A DNA stretch of 64,000 nucleotides from Sinohyriopsis cumingii (GCA_028554795.2 CM068835.1:27406311-27470310); one strand, 5' to 3'. Positions 1 to 12,493 are shown, numbered from the stretch's first letter. Numbers and translations: made by a program. Notes: generated by a model from the sequence alone, not told the origin.

Positions 1-1825
1 TTTTTCCTTTGACATCTCAGACATTCTTATGATCATTTTACACTAGAAACACACAAGTTCAACACTTAACATTCGAGTTATTCTGACAGATGACATGTTA
101 CTGATATAATATCATTGTATGAAAAGGCAGAGAATATGACAAATGAATTAAAGGTGGAATGGAACACAGAGCACATGTAAAAGCAAACAGGAAATATATT
201 AGTCTCAGCAAGTGTAACACACAAGTTTCATAAGATTTTAGAAACTTTACTTGCTGTAACTCTTGCCAGTTCACTGTGTATAAGAGTTGTTTCAGACTGG
301 GATTAAGTAGTTCAATTGGTTACAGAATTTACTAACCATTCCAGTCCTTTTGTGACTCATACTGAGACACAGCTCAAGACCTCCAGGAAATATAAACAAC
401 AGGCATTAACATGAGTGAAGTTCGCAACTGGAGATAATCTGCCTCTGTTTCCACCAGAACCAACAAGTTACAAGTGATTAATGACAAAAACCCTTTTAAC
501 CAGTGGATAGGTAACACAACCATACATACCCCAATGGAAACATGAGATTTTATCCAGTCTAACTGTATCATTCGCTAAAGTCCAAACTGCAACGTAAGGA
601 TATAAATTGCACTGTCTGCTAATTAGCGTGATGATTCACTGATGCACGTTGTACTAACAAAGATAATGTTTAAGCCAATGAATGAATTACTGGAGTCTGA
701 AATTTCTGATTCATTATACTGGAGCTGATGATGATGCAATGATTCTACCCATAAAATATCATGCATTATAATACATAAAAGAAATGAAATTTAAAGTAAT
801 TTTTTAAAAAGTGGACTTTTTATCTCATCTTTTCCTACTTAATAGAGAGTTATCTATCATTAGATAAACAATAAACAGTAAACATATCCAAATAACATTA
901 ATCACCGTATGAAGATATATCACTGTGGAGTATATCTTACTTCATGAAGATTATGTACCAGTCTAGCATCTTAAAATGAAAACACATGCTAGACATCATC
1001 CCACTACATTTCCAGCTGTTGTGCTATGATGATAACAACAGCCATTCCTATTTCTTTCTGTCATCTATGTTACATGATTCTGGATTTTTAAAACTGATTT
1101 TTGTCAGTGAAGTCTGACACTGGATGTAATTATTTAATAGTAACTGTTTTCATTTTATTGTCATCATATTTTAATAGGAGTAAACAAGCTGGAATGAATT
1201 ATGATGTTTTAAATATATAAATGATAAGAATGGTTCCTGTTTCTTATAATCTCAGTTAATTTACTCGAGTTGTAGATACAATAACTTATGAACTTTATTA
1301 ACATGTCATCCTAATCAGTTGTTCTTAACAAGAAACAGTTTTAATGCTTAAAACTAAGACTTTCTTTTGTACAGCTAAATAAGATTTACATGGATTTTTG
1401 GACCACAATGTGCTTAAGGATTCAAAACCTTGTATTGCACAGTCCAGTGGTTTTTCAGCTGAACTGGGGGACTTGGCAGAGAAATGTTAGTGGCATAATA
1501 CTAATACTACTAATAATAAATATTTTATTTTCTTACGGCAACTCAGTGAGGCCCGCAGGATGAAAAAATTATTAAAGTATAAAAGCACAAAGTGTATAGG
1601 AAATGCATCAACAGATTATACTGGAGTGCGTGTATTTCAATATTTACAATGAATATTGCTTTTAAAGATAGTAGTCACATCATTTTGTTTTGAACACATT
1701 TAGATTTGTTTCTCATTGAATAGCTCTGGTGAGTTCATTCCATAAAAAGCTCCAGAGTGGGCAAATAATATTTTCAATTTTAACTGTTTGTATATGGAAA
1801 TCATGTCTTGCGATCATCATTTGTA
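1..1825. other. Unrecognised AT-rich sequence
   Basis: I see no gene, no known mobile element and no long tandem array here. The open frames are short, and none shows a domain motif or a convincing exon bounded by splice signals. It may be intronic or intergenic. Confidence 0.5.
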
Positions 1826-2874
1826 ATCAATCTCAATTTCGGTCCTTGGTACTGTTGATCTCAATTTAAGTCCCTGGTACTGTTGATCTCAATTTAAGTC
1901 CTTGGTACTGTTGATCTCAATGCAGGTCTTTGGTACTGCTGATCTCAATTCATGTCCATGATACTGTTGATCTCAATTTAGGTCCTTGGTACTGTTGAGC
2001 TCAGTTTAGGTCCTTGGTACTGTTGATCTCAATTCATGTCCTTGGTACTGTTGATCTCAGTTTAGGTCCTTGGTATGTTGATCTCAATTTAGGTACTTGG
2101 TACTGTTGATCTCAATTCATGTCCTTGGTATTATTGATCTCAATTTAGGCCCTTTGTACTGTTGATCTCAATTTAGGTCCTTGGTACTGTTGATCTCAAT
2201 TCATGTCCTTGGTACTGCTGATTTCAATTTAGGTCCTTGGTACTGATGATCTCATTTCATGTCCATTGTACTGTTGATCTCAGTTCATCTCCTTGGTACT
2301 GTTGATCTCATTTCATGTCCTTGGTACTGTTGACCTCAATTTAGGTCCTTGGTATGTCGATCTCAATTTAGATATTTGGTACTGTTGATCTCAATTCATG
2401 TCCTTGGTACTGTTGATCTCAATGCAGGTCCTTGGTACTGTTGATCTCAATTTAGGTCCTTGGTACTGTCGATCTCAATTCATGTCCTTGGTACTGTTGA
2501 TCTCAATTTAGGTACTTGGTGCTGTTGATCTCAATTCATGTCCTTGGTACTGTTGATCTTAATGCAGGTCCTTGGTACTGTTGATCTCAATTCATGTCCT
2601 TGGTACTGTTGATCTCAATTTAGGTCCTTGGTATGTTGATCTCAATTTAGGTACCTGGTACTGTTGATCTCAATTTAGGTCCTTGGTACTGCTGATCTCA
2701 ATTCATGTCCTTGGTACTGTTGATCTCAATTTAGGTCATTGGTACTGTTGATCTCAATTCATGTCCTTGGTACTGTTGATCTCAATTTAGGTCCTTGGTA
2801 CTGTTGATCTCAATTCATGTCCTTGGTACTGTTGATCTCAATTTAGGTCCTTGGTACTGTTGATATCAATTTAA
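1826..2874. repeat. 28-bp minisatellite, about 37 copies
   Basis: The 28-bp unit contains TTGATCTCAAT followed by GTCCTTGGTACTG. Between these blocks the units carry one of three variants: TTAG, TCAT or GCAG. The TTAG and TCAT types often alternate, which suggests that pairs of units were duplicated together. Some units are shortened by a base or two (GGTATGTTGATC), which breaks any reading frame, so it is not coding. Confidence 0.95.
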
Positions 2875-4186
2875 TTTTTTGCAGCTCCTAGTTTAATTTG
2901 AAGTGACCAAGTGCAATAGAAAATGGGTGGGGGTGGCAGGAGCATGAATCATGTATCTTATTTTTGACAACTGCTTTTTTATGGTTTTTTTGTGATACAT
3001 TTTTGTGTTCTCTTCAGCATTAAAAAAAAATGTCATTGGAGTTTTGCCACCCCATAAAATTTGCCACCCTAGGCCCGTGTATAGTTGCCTTTGTGGAAAT
3101 AAGTCACTGCATGAGATAATCTCATAATTATTTGTACAAGATAATCTCATATTGTAGCTCAGGAAACATGTGGCCACTCCTAAAATAATGGATAAACCAG
3201 AAGGCAAAAGAACTTCTCAATAATTAATCTGAAACATATGCCTATCAACTGTAAAGCTGTGTCTTATTTATGTGTTGGCCATTACTAGAAAATGTCCTGT
3301 CTAGTTTAAATTGCATGCTAAATCAAAGTTGGTTGCGTTTTGAATCTCATAACTTCGTGTGTATCTTAAGTTTCAGGAACTGTCTGTGATAATAAAGGTT
3401 CTGGGGTTATTGATGTTGCCTCTGTTGATAAATGATAAGTTTGATAATGGGTCTTTCATCTCTCTCACTGGTCCAGTTCCTGCTTGGTCAATCCTTATGA
3501 TAATGTATTTTAGCATATGTAACTAACTGACATTTGATGGTATTGTCCACCAGTCACACTGGTACGAACAAAACATCTCTTTTCAAACTGGTTGGATCTT
3601 CTCAAGGGAAATCATGTTAACAGAACTTCTAATTAGGTTGTATGCTTTGCTATTTATCCCCATAGAATATTTTAGTCATGTGGGACTTCTACAATTATGA
3701 CTAATCTACCACTCAATAATGACTTCAAAAGTAATTTTGAAAATATCAATGCAAAACATGATGTATCAAGTGCATAAGGTATGTAACATGTTGCCCCACA
3801 ATCAGAACATTGTCTCTTTCCAATGCAGGTTAAATAACTTAAATTCTCAAAATGACTCAGACATAACTGTAATAATTCTTCCATACCTGCCACCCTTCCA
3901 GGCAGTGTTCAGGAGACTTGAGATTGATTAAGTATATTTTGAAGCCCTTAAGGGGGGGTCAGTGTATGTGAAAATAACTGAAAATTCAAGTCTGAATACA
4001 GTAAAACCTGTCATGAGATACCTCTGCTATGAGACCACCTGTTTTGAGAGACCAGGATCTCCATGCACATATTTATTGATTATATAGTGTTATGACCTGT
4101 TATGAGAGACCACCTGTCTTGAGAGACCATTATTTTTTGGCAGGCAGGGTGGTCTTTCAAGACAGGCACTATTATATAACAAAATA
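2875..4186. other. Unrecognised sequence with a degenerate dispersed repeat
   Basis: There is no supportable gene. At about 4000-4170 the sequence repeats variants of CTGTCTTGAGAGACCA and their inverse (GGTCTTTCAAGACAGG), so it can fold back on itself. A related fragment, GTAAAACCTAACAAGTAAGACC, occurs near 8650. This looks like an old dispersed repeat rather than a gene. Confidence 0.4.
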
Positions 4187-4468
4187 AATGTATTCTTAGA
4201 TTTTTTTTTGTTGTTTTAGGGTTTTACGCCATTTTTCAGCACAAGACAGGCTATATATGGCGGCCAGTATTAATGGTGGAGGAAGAAACCGGGAAACCCC
4301 CGGAAAGAACCACCGACCCATGAGAAGCTACCGGCAAGCTTTCTCACATATCCACATTGGCCGAGCCCGAGACTCGAACCTACGCAGACAGCGGTGAGAT
4401 GGCAGTGATCCGTGATGGACAGCGCTTTAGACCACTCGGCCACTCGGGGCCCCTAATGTATTCTTAGA
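4187..4468 (-). mobile_element. SINE family A, full-length copy with 14-bp target-site duplication
   Basis: This is a tRNA-derived non-autonomous retrotransposon. Read on the minus strand it starts near 4454 with a tRNA-Leu-like head: A box TGGCCGAGTGGTCTAAAGCG and B box GGTTCGAGTCT. A unique body follows (TGGCGGCCAGTATTAATGG on the plus strand), ending in ACAACAAAAA. The flanking 14 bp AATGTATTCTTAGA is identical at 4187-4200 and 4455-4468, the signature of target-primed insertion. The perfect duplication suggests a fairly recent event. Partner LINE unknown. Confidence 0.93.
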
Positions 4469-4527
4469 AGTATTTAATACATTTTAATAGACTTACCACT
4501 ATCAAGTATTGATAATTACTACAATAC

Positions 4528-5252
4528 ACATGCAGAAAATCACAATCTCACATACAAATAATCTCAAGCACGCATGCAAACAATCACAATCTCACATACA
4601 AATAATCACAATCACATATGCAGACAATCACAATCTCACATACAAATAATCACAATCACATATGCAGAAAATCGCAATCTCACATACAAATAATCTCAAT
4701 CACACATGCAGACAATCACAATCTTATATATAAATAATCTCAATCACATATGCAGACAATCACAATAACACATACAAATAATCACAATCACACATACAAA
4801 TAATCACAATCACATAGGCAGAAAATCATAATCTCACATACAAATAATCTCAATCACATATGCAGACAATCACAATAACACAAACAAATAATCACAATCA
4901 CACATACAAATAATCACAATCATACAAATAAACTCAATCACACATACAAATAATCACAATCACACATGCAGATAATCACAATCACAGATACAAATAATCA
5001 CATGCAATCATAATCACAAATACAAATAATCTCAATCACATATGCAGACAATCACAATAATACATACAAATAATCACAATCACACATACAAATAAAAACA
5101 ATTACACATAAAATAATCTCAATCATACATGCAATTAATCACAATCATACAAATAAACACAATCACACATACAAATAAACAGAATCACACATACAAATAC
5201 AATTACAAATGCAGATAATCACAATCACACATACACATAATCACACATACTA
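4528..5252. repeat. CA/AT-rich minisatellite of about 20-25 bp units
   Basis: Irregular tandem units are built from AATCACAATCACACATAC, with ATGCAGA and ACAAAT variants. Unit length drifts and there are frequent small indels. No reading frame persists. Confidence 0.9.
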
Positions 5253-5364
5253 AACATAAAAAAATTAATGAAAATCATTTTTTTAAAAATGCAACCCAGT
5301 GAAGGGGTTTGGGAGCTATAAATCATGCTTTTTTTGCATAACATATGTTCTGGCAGGTATATAC

Positions 5365-5640
5365 TTTTCGGATTGGTAAGGTTTTGGTGGCCAGCTATGT
5401 TCACTTCCCAGATAGGTAGGGTTTTGGTGGACAGGTATGTTCACTTCCCAGATAGGCAGGGTTTTTTGGTGGATGGCTATGTTCACTTCCCAGATAGGTA
5501 GGGTTTTGGTGGACAGCTATGTTTACTTCCCAGATAGGTAGGGTTTTGTTGGACAGCTATGTTCACTTCCCAGATAGGTAGGGTTTTGGTGGACAGATAA
5601 TGTACTTACCAAATTAATATGTTTTGGTGGACAGGTATGT
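5365..5640. repeat. 40-bp minisatellite, about 7 copies
   Basis: The unit contains GGTTTTGGTGGACAG, CTATGTTCACTTCCC and AGATAGGTAGG. The phrase GTTTTGGTGG recurs at 5381 and 5421, giving a 40-bp period. Edge copies are more diverged than central ones. Confidence 0.92.
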
Positions 5641-5784
5641 CAAAACCCTATGTGAAGAACTGATTATCACAATGAAACATCTAAATTGAAAATAACATCA
5701 GAGAATTAATTAATTCTTACATCTTTGAAGTGAAAAAAAAGTTTGAAGAAATCAGTTTGAACAACCTTTAACTCCTGCTTGTAT

Positions 5785-6382
5785 TACTACCAGTAATGAT
5801 GTGTATGCTACTCGGATCATACTTAGAGTACGACGATCAGAGCACACCTCCCCGCTGCTCTATACCCTACACTGGCTATCCATTCGATCCAGAATCAAAC
5901 ACAAAATTTGTTCTCTGTGCTACATTTCACTGACGGACTCTAGTCCAAAATACCTATCCGACCTCACCCATGTGTACACACCAGCAAGATACTTACACTC
6001 CTCTTCTGACAATCGTATACTCATTATTCCCACTATGAAAACAAAGTCATATGGACAGCATTCTTTTGCATACCAGGGCCCAGCAATGTGGAATGAATTG
6101 CCCGCTGAACTTAGACACAAAGACACAGTGATCCCATTCAAGAGTGCTCTCAAAACTCACTTATTTCAACTGCAAGAACAAACTTAAAGACCTAATAATG
6201 TTTCCTACCTTAAATATTCTCATCATGTTTTTTATGTTTTCTAATTTCACGGTGTTTGTTTCTGTAATCATATCATTATATATGTTTTTTATCTTATAGG
6301 TATTGTCTAATGTTGTAAAACACTTAGAGCTTTTAAAGATTAGGCGCTATACAAAGTCCTCATTATTATTATTATTATTGAG
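5785..6382 (+). mobile_element. LINE 3' end, copy 1 (reverse transcriptase C-terminus, 3' UTR and ATT tail)
   Basis: A 5'-truncated non-LTR retrotransposon. A 128-residue frame (5801-6187) matches the region just after the RT catalytic domain of Jockey/CR1/L2/Rex-type LINEs, in the usual order: TLHWLSIRSRIKHKI, YLSDL, YTPARYLHSSS, FAYQGPAMWNELP and FKSALKTHLF. The 3' UTR continues to AGGCGCTATACAAAGTCCTC and ends in (ATT)n near 6380, typical of such LINEs. The catalytic RT motifs are absent. The frame is intact but only a tail end, so no activity is expected. A sister copy lies at 29942-30482 on the other strand. Confidence 0.85.
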
Positions 6383-6671
6383 TTGCTGTGACAAACAAAG
6401 CTATTATATGATTTAATAACATCAAAATGACTACTACAGTACAAACTCTCTTGAAAGAGCACCTCTTCTGCCCTAAAATCATGGACTTTCAAGACTGAAG
6501 ATCTCTCATTAAAGGTAATAACATTGTAAAACAAATCAATGAACCAAGTACTAATGACATGTCAGCACAAAAATGGCTATATGGTACCTATCAAAAGTAA
6601 ATTTCTAAAAAAAATAGAAAAGGGAAAAATTGCCCCAAAAACCTCTAGTAAGATAAACCTTCCAAAGAAAT

Positions 6672-6885
6672 GTTGTTGTGGGTTTTGACACCATTTTCCA
6701 GCACATGATAGGCAATATATGGCAGTCAGTATAACTGGTAGAGGAAGAACTGGAGAGAACCCCATGAAAAACCAACAGCCCATAGGAAGCTAATGGCAAG
6801 CATCCTTGCATACCCACTTTGGTTGTGCCCAATTCTTTAATCCATGTGTACAGAAGTAACAGGGCAGTGATTGGTAAAATTCTGT
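6672..6885 (-). mobile_element. SINE family A, old diverged copy
   Basis: It shares the order of the 4201-4454 element: TTGTTGTGGGTTTTGACACC, CCATTTTCCAGCACA, GGCAGTCAGTATAACTGG and GGAAGAACTGGAGAGAACC. The match then decays through the tRNA-like head. Many substitutions and no clear target-site duplication mark it as much older than the 4.2, 11.1 and 25 kb copies. Confidence 0.75.
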
Positions 6886-8127
6886 GTTCCACTGTCCATA
6901 AAAATCTTGTTTCTGAAGTCAGGAAATCTCTCGTAACAGTGGTCTAGGCTTGTTTTACTATATTTAGCTCTGTGATATTTTCCCAGCATGCAATAGGAAA
7001 GGCATCAAATGTTCAAAGTGGAGGTTCAATAAGCATTAAACTCGGAGCACAAATAATGAACTCTTGCTCATGTTTCATAATTTATTGTCTTCTAAAATTT
7101 CTCAATGCGAGGTAAGAATTTGAAAAAATCATTGTTGTCTGAATATCTACATACATGTCAAATTATGACACCTTTTAGAGACTAAGATTCTGATGAATGT
7201 TTAGTTCAATTTTTGTCCTCAGATAGCTTGGTCACTTCTGGGTCAGGGGTTTAAAAAAAATAAATGTACTTTTTGGTATGACTTATATGCCACTGAAATC
7301 ACTGCTTATACAGTTTGAAGACAAAGTCAAACTATAGACGTGAGTGCTCACTAAATCAAAATATTGTAAATGCCATGCTGAGATAATCATGGAAACATGA
7401 TATGAAAAATAATGGAACAGATAGGTCATTTGATATATAGACTGAGAGAAAAAGATGAGATAATTTGATAGGCTGCTGGATGGATCAGTGGTATACTGGC
7501 AGTATTTTATCAACATAATTACATGGTTTCTTTCTGCTTTTAAAGACTATGGATTAGAAAAATGTAAAATCTTGCTATGATTAATAGCCTAAGAAAACTG
7601 TATTGTTACTGAAGAAAATTATCTTTGTTCAAAACAAATTTTATACAGATATTTTACGACTTGAAAGCTATTGTGTATGCTTACCTGGAAAGACCCTAAA
7701 AACCCATTATTGGAACTTGATCATGCCATCCTTGAGTGGACTGATATAAATTGTTAAATAACTGGTGGATTGTTATTACTAAATTTCAGGAGATAAAGGC
7801 ATATGTAACATATACAAGGCAGCATGATGAGACTACTAATTTAATAGCTTTATGTCAACAATAAAGTCTGCCATCTCAAAATTAACAAAGCTTATAGGAA
7901 ACATGACAAACCTAACAAAAGAATGAGTGACTAGAATATGTCAGTATCACTAATGAGACAGTGGCTCATTTTCGTATCAGAGAAACACACCAGCTATGAC
8001 CTAGGATAATTTAAAGCCAGCTGTGCATCAGAAAGATTTACAATCAGAAAAGATCTGAACATGTCTGAGCATCACAGTTAGCTAAAAACTGAGAATAAAA
8101 TCATTAATGTCCTATATATTGGCCCTG
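6886..8127. other. Unrecognised AT-rich sequence
   Basis: I see no coding frame with a family signature, no tandem array and no tRNA-like box. The short frames here have biased, low-information composition. Confidence 0.45.
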
Positions 8128-8316
8128 TATTTGCTCACTTATGAGTCCAACTGCAAACTGCACAAACCCAGATCTGCAGTAACATAATGCACCAGCAGAT
8201 CTGGGTCTGTGCAGTTTGTTAGGAGTAATCAGTAGAATAAACAGCAGAGGACTTGATCTGCCAGCACATTATGCTATGGCAGATCAGAATCTTTGTACTT
8301 GACTTATAAGCAAATA
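8128..8316. mobile_element. Hairpin-core MITE-like element, copy 1 (reference copy)
   Basis: A short element with no coding capacity. It is bounded by imperfect terminal inverted repeats (TATTTGCTCACTTATGAGTC on the left, GACTTATAAGCAAATA on the right). It contains two inverted repeats: 23-bp arms with one mismatch at 8155-8177 and 8195-8217, around CAGATCTGGG, and 10-bp arms TGATCTGCCA/TGGCAGATCA at 8254-8263 and 8277-8286. A linker, AGGAGTAATCAGTAGAATAA, joins them. Related copies occur through the window, so it is mobile or was. The transposase family is unknown. Confidence 0.8.
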
Positions 8317-10419
8317 CATAAGGTAGCTGCAAGTCCTTCAACTGTAACCAGACAAGTGTGACATGCCTACACCTGAATCTGGCAATGTGTAGACCAAAGA
8401 TTTACCAAAATATAAGTTCACATAGTAGATCTGGATATAAAATTACTCTTCTCAGGGCCACACTGCACATGGTCATTCAAACTGGACTTTCTACTGATAA
8501 GAATTTTAGTTAAGAAAGACACAATGTGGAGCGGCAACACTATGCAAGCACAAGGCAAATAAATTGAATTACTACATGTTCAATAATTGTTATCTGAATT
8601 CTAAACAACAATGTATCAGTGAAAAAAGGTATCTTGATTTTTGTTACAGTAAAACCTAACAAGTAAGACCTCCATTTTGAAGACTTTCAATAAATAAGCT
8701 GTGTTATATAAAAATGAAACACTGGTGAAATGGCAAGAAAATCTAATCAGGTCATCTATTTGTAACCATGATAAAGTGTGAACAATTTTATGGAACAAAG
8801 AAAGTTCTTTTTGCTAACAGTGATCTGAGAGAGATTCACAAACATATTGATGGACAGCAATAAAACAATGTGCCACTTTCTGCAATCATAGTTGTGGCAT
8901 ATTAATAACTTTAGTCCATGAAGGGCACAATTTTGTGGCGCTGACAGTTGCATAAAACCTGAATGTGACTGTGATATCTTTGCTAAACAAGGGTCTGGTG
9001 AAAACCTGAATTTTCCTGGTAATGTCAGAATGCGGGTTTTACAAAATTTGGAAAAGTGAATGATAAAAATTAATGTACGGTGTAATACTTTTGCAAATTT
9101 AGTGCTAACGAATTTGTATATTTGCATATATATTATGGGTGTTTCTAGTTCTATATTCCAGTGACAATGAGCTAATCCAGACCCATTATCTGCATCACAT
9201 TCAGGTTCATCTGATTCTCATTGTGGTTTATTACCTACATTACATTTAAATATCAAATCTGTTCACCATAAGTTATATTTTATCCTACATATTTCAATGA
9301 TTTTAACATTAGTGTACTTATATCGATTCATCTAGATAATAACATTAATGATGATTATCTTAAGTCATTTACCTATAGGACAAGTCACATGGGTCGTGTA
9401 TGCGCATTTACTCATTTTAAATTAAATTTTAAAATTTAACACTAATTTTCTTTAACCAAAGTCTATTCAATCCTGATTATTGAATGCTTTGCACCTTAAC
9501 TGTCACCAAGAAACTTCCAGACAAAAATTATCTATTACTCTGAACTTTTACAATGGTGGCCATATACTAAACTTGGGTCAAAATAGGAGCGTGTCAAGTG
9601 GAATCGTCACAATCAAGGGTAGTACGAATTTCTTTATCAATGTGCATAGCTTTCATTGTGATATCACAGCATGTGACATTCAATCCAGATTGTATTGGAC
9701 CACACCATGAGGTTCATTTCGTCCAAAAACGTCTATGTACTTTAACATTGATTTTGCTGAAATCACCTCTTGGGGCATCTAAATAATGACCTTCCCAAAA
9801 ACTATACATGTATATGAATCCAAACGAAGTGAATACTTGCCACTTAAAAGTATGCAGAATCAAATTCTAAAAAAATGACAGCCATTACTGAAATAGTTGG
9901 TGTTGAATGCCTACATGACCTGTGTGACTTGTACTATAGGATCCCAATGCAGGTGACATTGTGTCCCCCATCTTCCAAAATTTGGGGGACAATCATTTTT
10001 ATGAAACTGAATACGTATTGAATACAAATGACTGATGACTTGTCAAGGCTGTGATTGGGTTACACCAATCCAATCAAAACAGGTAAAGTTATTCTCACAT
10101 AAGCTGGAGCCCATTTTCCCTGCATCTAAAATTCAAACTCGAAATTGTCTCTTTTGATAACAACATATATCCTGACATCTGAACCACACATACTGACTAT
10201 ATTTCAGTTGACCTGAAAATGTTAACTGTTCTGAAAATATTTAAATATAAAATTAGCTGAAAAATCTTTGAAAGAATATATTTTAAAAACATCTGTCTTA
10301 TAAGGATTTACCGATATTATATGGAATTGCCCTTCCACCAAAGAATATCTTAAATTCGAAAACTAAGATTAGAAGCAGGAAGAATCATGACTGGTCTTAC
10401 TATATGAATATCATATTGT
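8317..10419. other. Unrecognised AT-rich sequence
   Basis: I see no recognisable gene, tandem array or mobile element. Open frames near 8756-9127 (minus) and 9480-9786 (plus) show no domain motif and overlap each other's composition, so I treat them as chance. Confidence 0.45.
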
Positions 10420-10429
10420 AATGAAGAAA

Positions 10430-10735
10430 CTGGTTTTTCTACCTTGGCAGATAGACAAAAGTTTCCTAAATTGTGTTACTGTCAAAAAATTGTTTATGGT
10501 ATGTCTCCTTATCTTGCTGACCTTCTCTCATCAGTGGTTGGTGACACAAACAGATAAAATCTTAGGAATAAGTTTATTTGAATTAATGCTAGATTCAAAC
10601 TAAGTTCAAATTCATTCTTACACTCTTCTAGTCATATCTGGAATTCACTCCCAGGTTCAAGAAAAGGTGCAAGTAACAATCAATCATCAGAAGTGCTTGC
10701 CCATTTCTTAGTTGGAAACAGGAAAATATCTACCA
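10430..10735 (+). pseudogene. LINE reverse transcriptase C-terminal remnant
   Basis: Translated with frame changes and stops, this shows the order of blocks found after the RT domain of Jockey/CR1-type LINEs: CQKIVYGMSPYLADLLSSVV (10478-10535 region), then NSFLHSSSHIWNSLP (about 10610-10655), then a short tail reading SSEVLAHFLVGN. Stops and at least one shift lie between blocks, so it is dead. It is more diverged than the 5.8 kb copy and probably a different family. Confidence 0.7.
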
Positions 10736-10747
10736 TATATACTCCTT

Positions 10748-10908
10748 GTAAGTAGAGTCAAACTGAAAACAACAAAGATCCTGATCTGCAGTAGCATAAT
10801 GAGCCGGCAGATTAGGGTGTATACTGTTTGTTCTACTGATTACTCCTAACAAATTGCACAGATCCAGAACAGATCTGGGTCTGTGCAGTTTGCAGTTGGA
10901 CTTAAAAA
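10748..10908. mobile_element. Hairpin-core MITE-like element, copy 2 (inverted orientation)
   Basis: It contains CCTGATCTGCAGTAGCATAATG, the inverse linker TTCTACTGATTACTCCTAAC, and AGATCTGGGTCTGTGCAGTT followed by the end sequence GCAGTTGGACTTA. Compared with copy 1 it lies in reverse order, and the larger hairpin has lost its loop (GATCCAGAACAGATCTGGGT). A 50-unit (AT)n run begins two bases after its right terminus. Confidence 0.78.
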
Positions 10909-11012
<104 letters not shown>

Positions 11013-11057
11013 TATTCTGCATTCTAGAAATAACTGTAGTGATTTACAAAATGATTT

Positions 11058-11332
11058 ATATTCTAATCGTGGGGGCCATGAGTGGCCGAGTGGTGTAAAG
11101 CGCTCTCCATTATGGATCACTGCCATCTCACCTCCGTCTGCATGGGTTTGAGTCTCGGATTCAGCCAATGTGGGTATGTGAGAAAGCTTGCCAATAGCTT
11201 CTCGTGGGTCAGTGGTTCTTTCCGGGGTTTTTTCCGGTTCTTCCTCCACCATTAATACTGGCCGCCATGTATAGCCTATCGTGTGCTGAAAAATGGCGTT
11301 AAACCCTACAACAACAACAACATATTCTGATC
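11058..11332 (+). mobile_element. SINE family A, full-length plus-strand copy
   Basis: It starts at about 11069 with the tRNA-Leu-like A box GAGTGGCCGAGTGGTGTAAA and the B-box equivalent GGGTTTGAGTCTCGG. It runs through TGGCCGCCATGTATAGCC and GAAAAATGGCGTTAAACCC, and ends in (ACA)n. Flanks ATATTCTAATC (11058-11068) and ATATTCTGATC (11322-11332) differ at one base and are taken as the target-site duplication. The AAC-rich tail is shared with the other copies and probably marks the priming end. Confidence 0.9.
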
Positions 11333-12493
11333 AAATGAGATATAATCCACAGTGTGCTTGTGGTGAGGATTAAAAAATTGCATATCATTACATATTTATT
11401 TGACTGAACAGCATAGGAAATTGGTTCAAAATCTAACTCATCTACAGATATCTGCAGCCAAAAATATTCTGTTACATAGATTTGATGATATTACTGCAAA
11501 ATGTTAATATTCGCTTATTCGACTTGTTCCAAGCATATAGTAAAGATACTTTACATAATTAGGGCGCATTCAACATTAGATTTCTCTACTCAATTAATTA
11601 CTGCCATTTTGATAAAGAAACCCAATATATTTGTAATCTTTAGCAATAGATTGTCTTGTGAATTCATTCTGGTGCATGTGCTCATGCGAAACATTTGCCT
11701 TATTTATTAATTTATTCATTTATAATATCATTCATGGAATCAGTTCTCTATCTCTCTCTCCCCCTCCCTCCCTCCCATATGTACCTATTTTCCGTGAATC
11801 ATTTATATATACATATAATTATGTGAAACCATATTAATTTTGCACTGCCATCCATGTAAATTTTCGAAATGATTGTTGGGAAGAGCTATTTCTAAGCTGT
11901 AAAAACTTTTAGCCTGAACCCCATTTGTCAATATTTACTGCAATAAAGATACCCCCAAAATATACGGATTTAATATTTTATTTGTCATCAACAAAACAGA
12001 AGTTGCCAATATTTCTAAACATTTAAACGTCAACCTCAGAGTATACCCAAGCAAAGAAAATAAGCAGTTTGTGTTTTAAGTAGGCTTTGGCACACATACA
12101 ATTATTGACTACTCTAAAAATGGTGGATCTGTACACTGAAAAACTGTAAATGAGTCATAGTTTTAATTATTACTACACATGCAGAGAAGTCAATACTAAA
12201 TACAATTATCTGGGCCAAGAGTCCAACAGATTTCCAGATAACTTTTGTGCTCCATTTTTTGCTTTTAAGGACCAATAGATTCTCAGTAAGTCTAAAGATT
12301 CTGTTTCTCAAGCAATATCTTTTGCCTTTTCTCCTTTCCAATTAACATTCTTAAAACTGTAACAAATGCATCCTTTTCTACACTATAATGTATGACACTA
12401 TTTTTGTGAAGAAGAGAATGCTAAAAATATGTATTCTGTCCCAAACTGCAACTATGGAGTCTTTGAAAAATTCTACTATTGCATGATTTTTTA
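11333..12493. other. Unrecognised AT-rich sequence
   Basis: No supportable gene. A short CT-rich run (TCTCTCTCTCCCCCTCCCTC) lies at about 11750-11775. Frames at 11501-11710 and 12114-12341 have no family signature. Confidence 0.45.

Noticed and set aside
4528-5252. CRISPR-like array of short repeats and spacers
   Set aside because: The units are adjacent and irregular, with no unique spacers, and the DNA is clearly eukaryotic.
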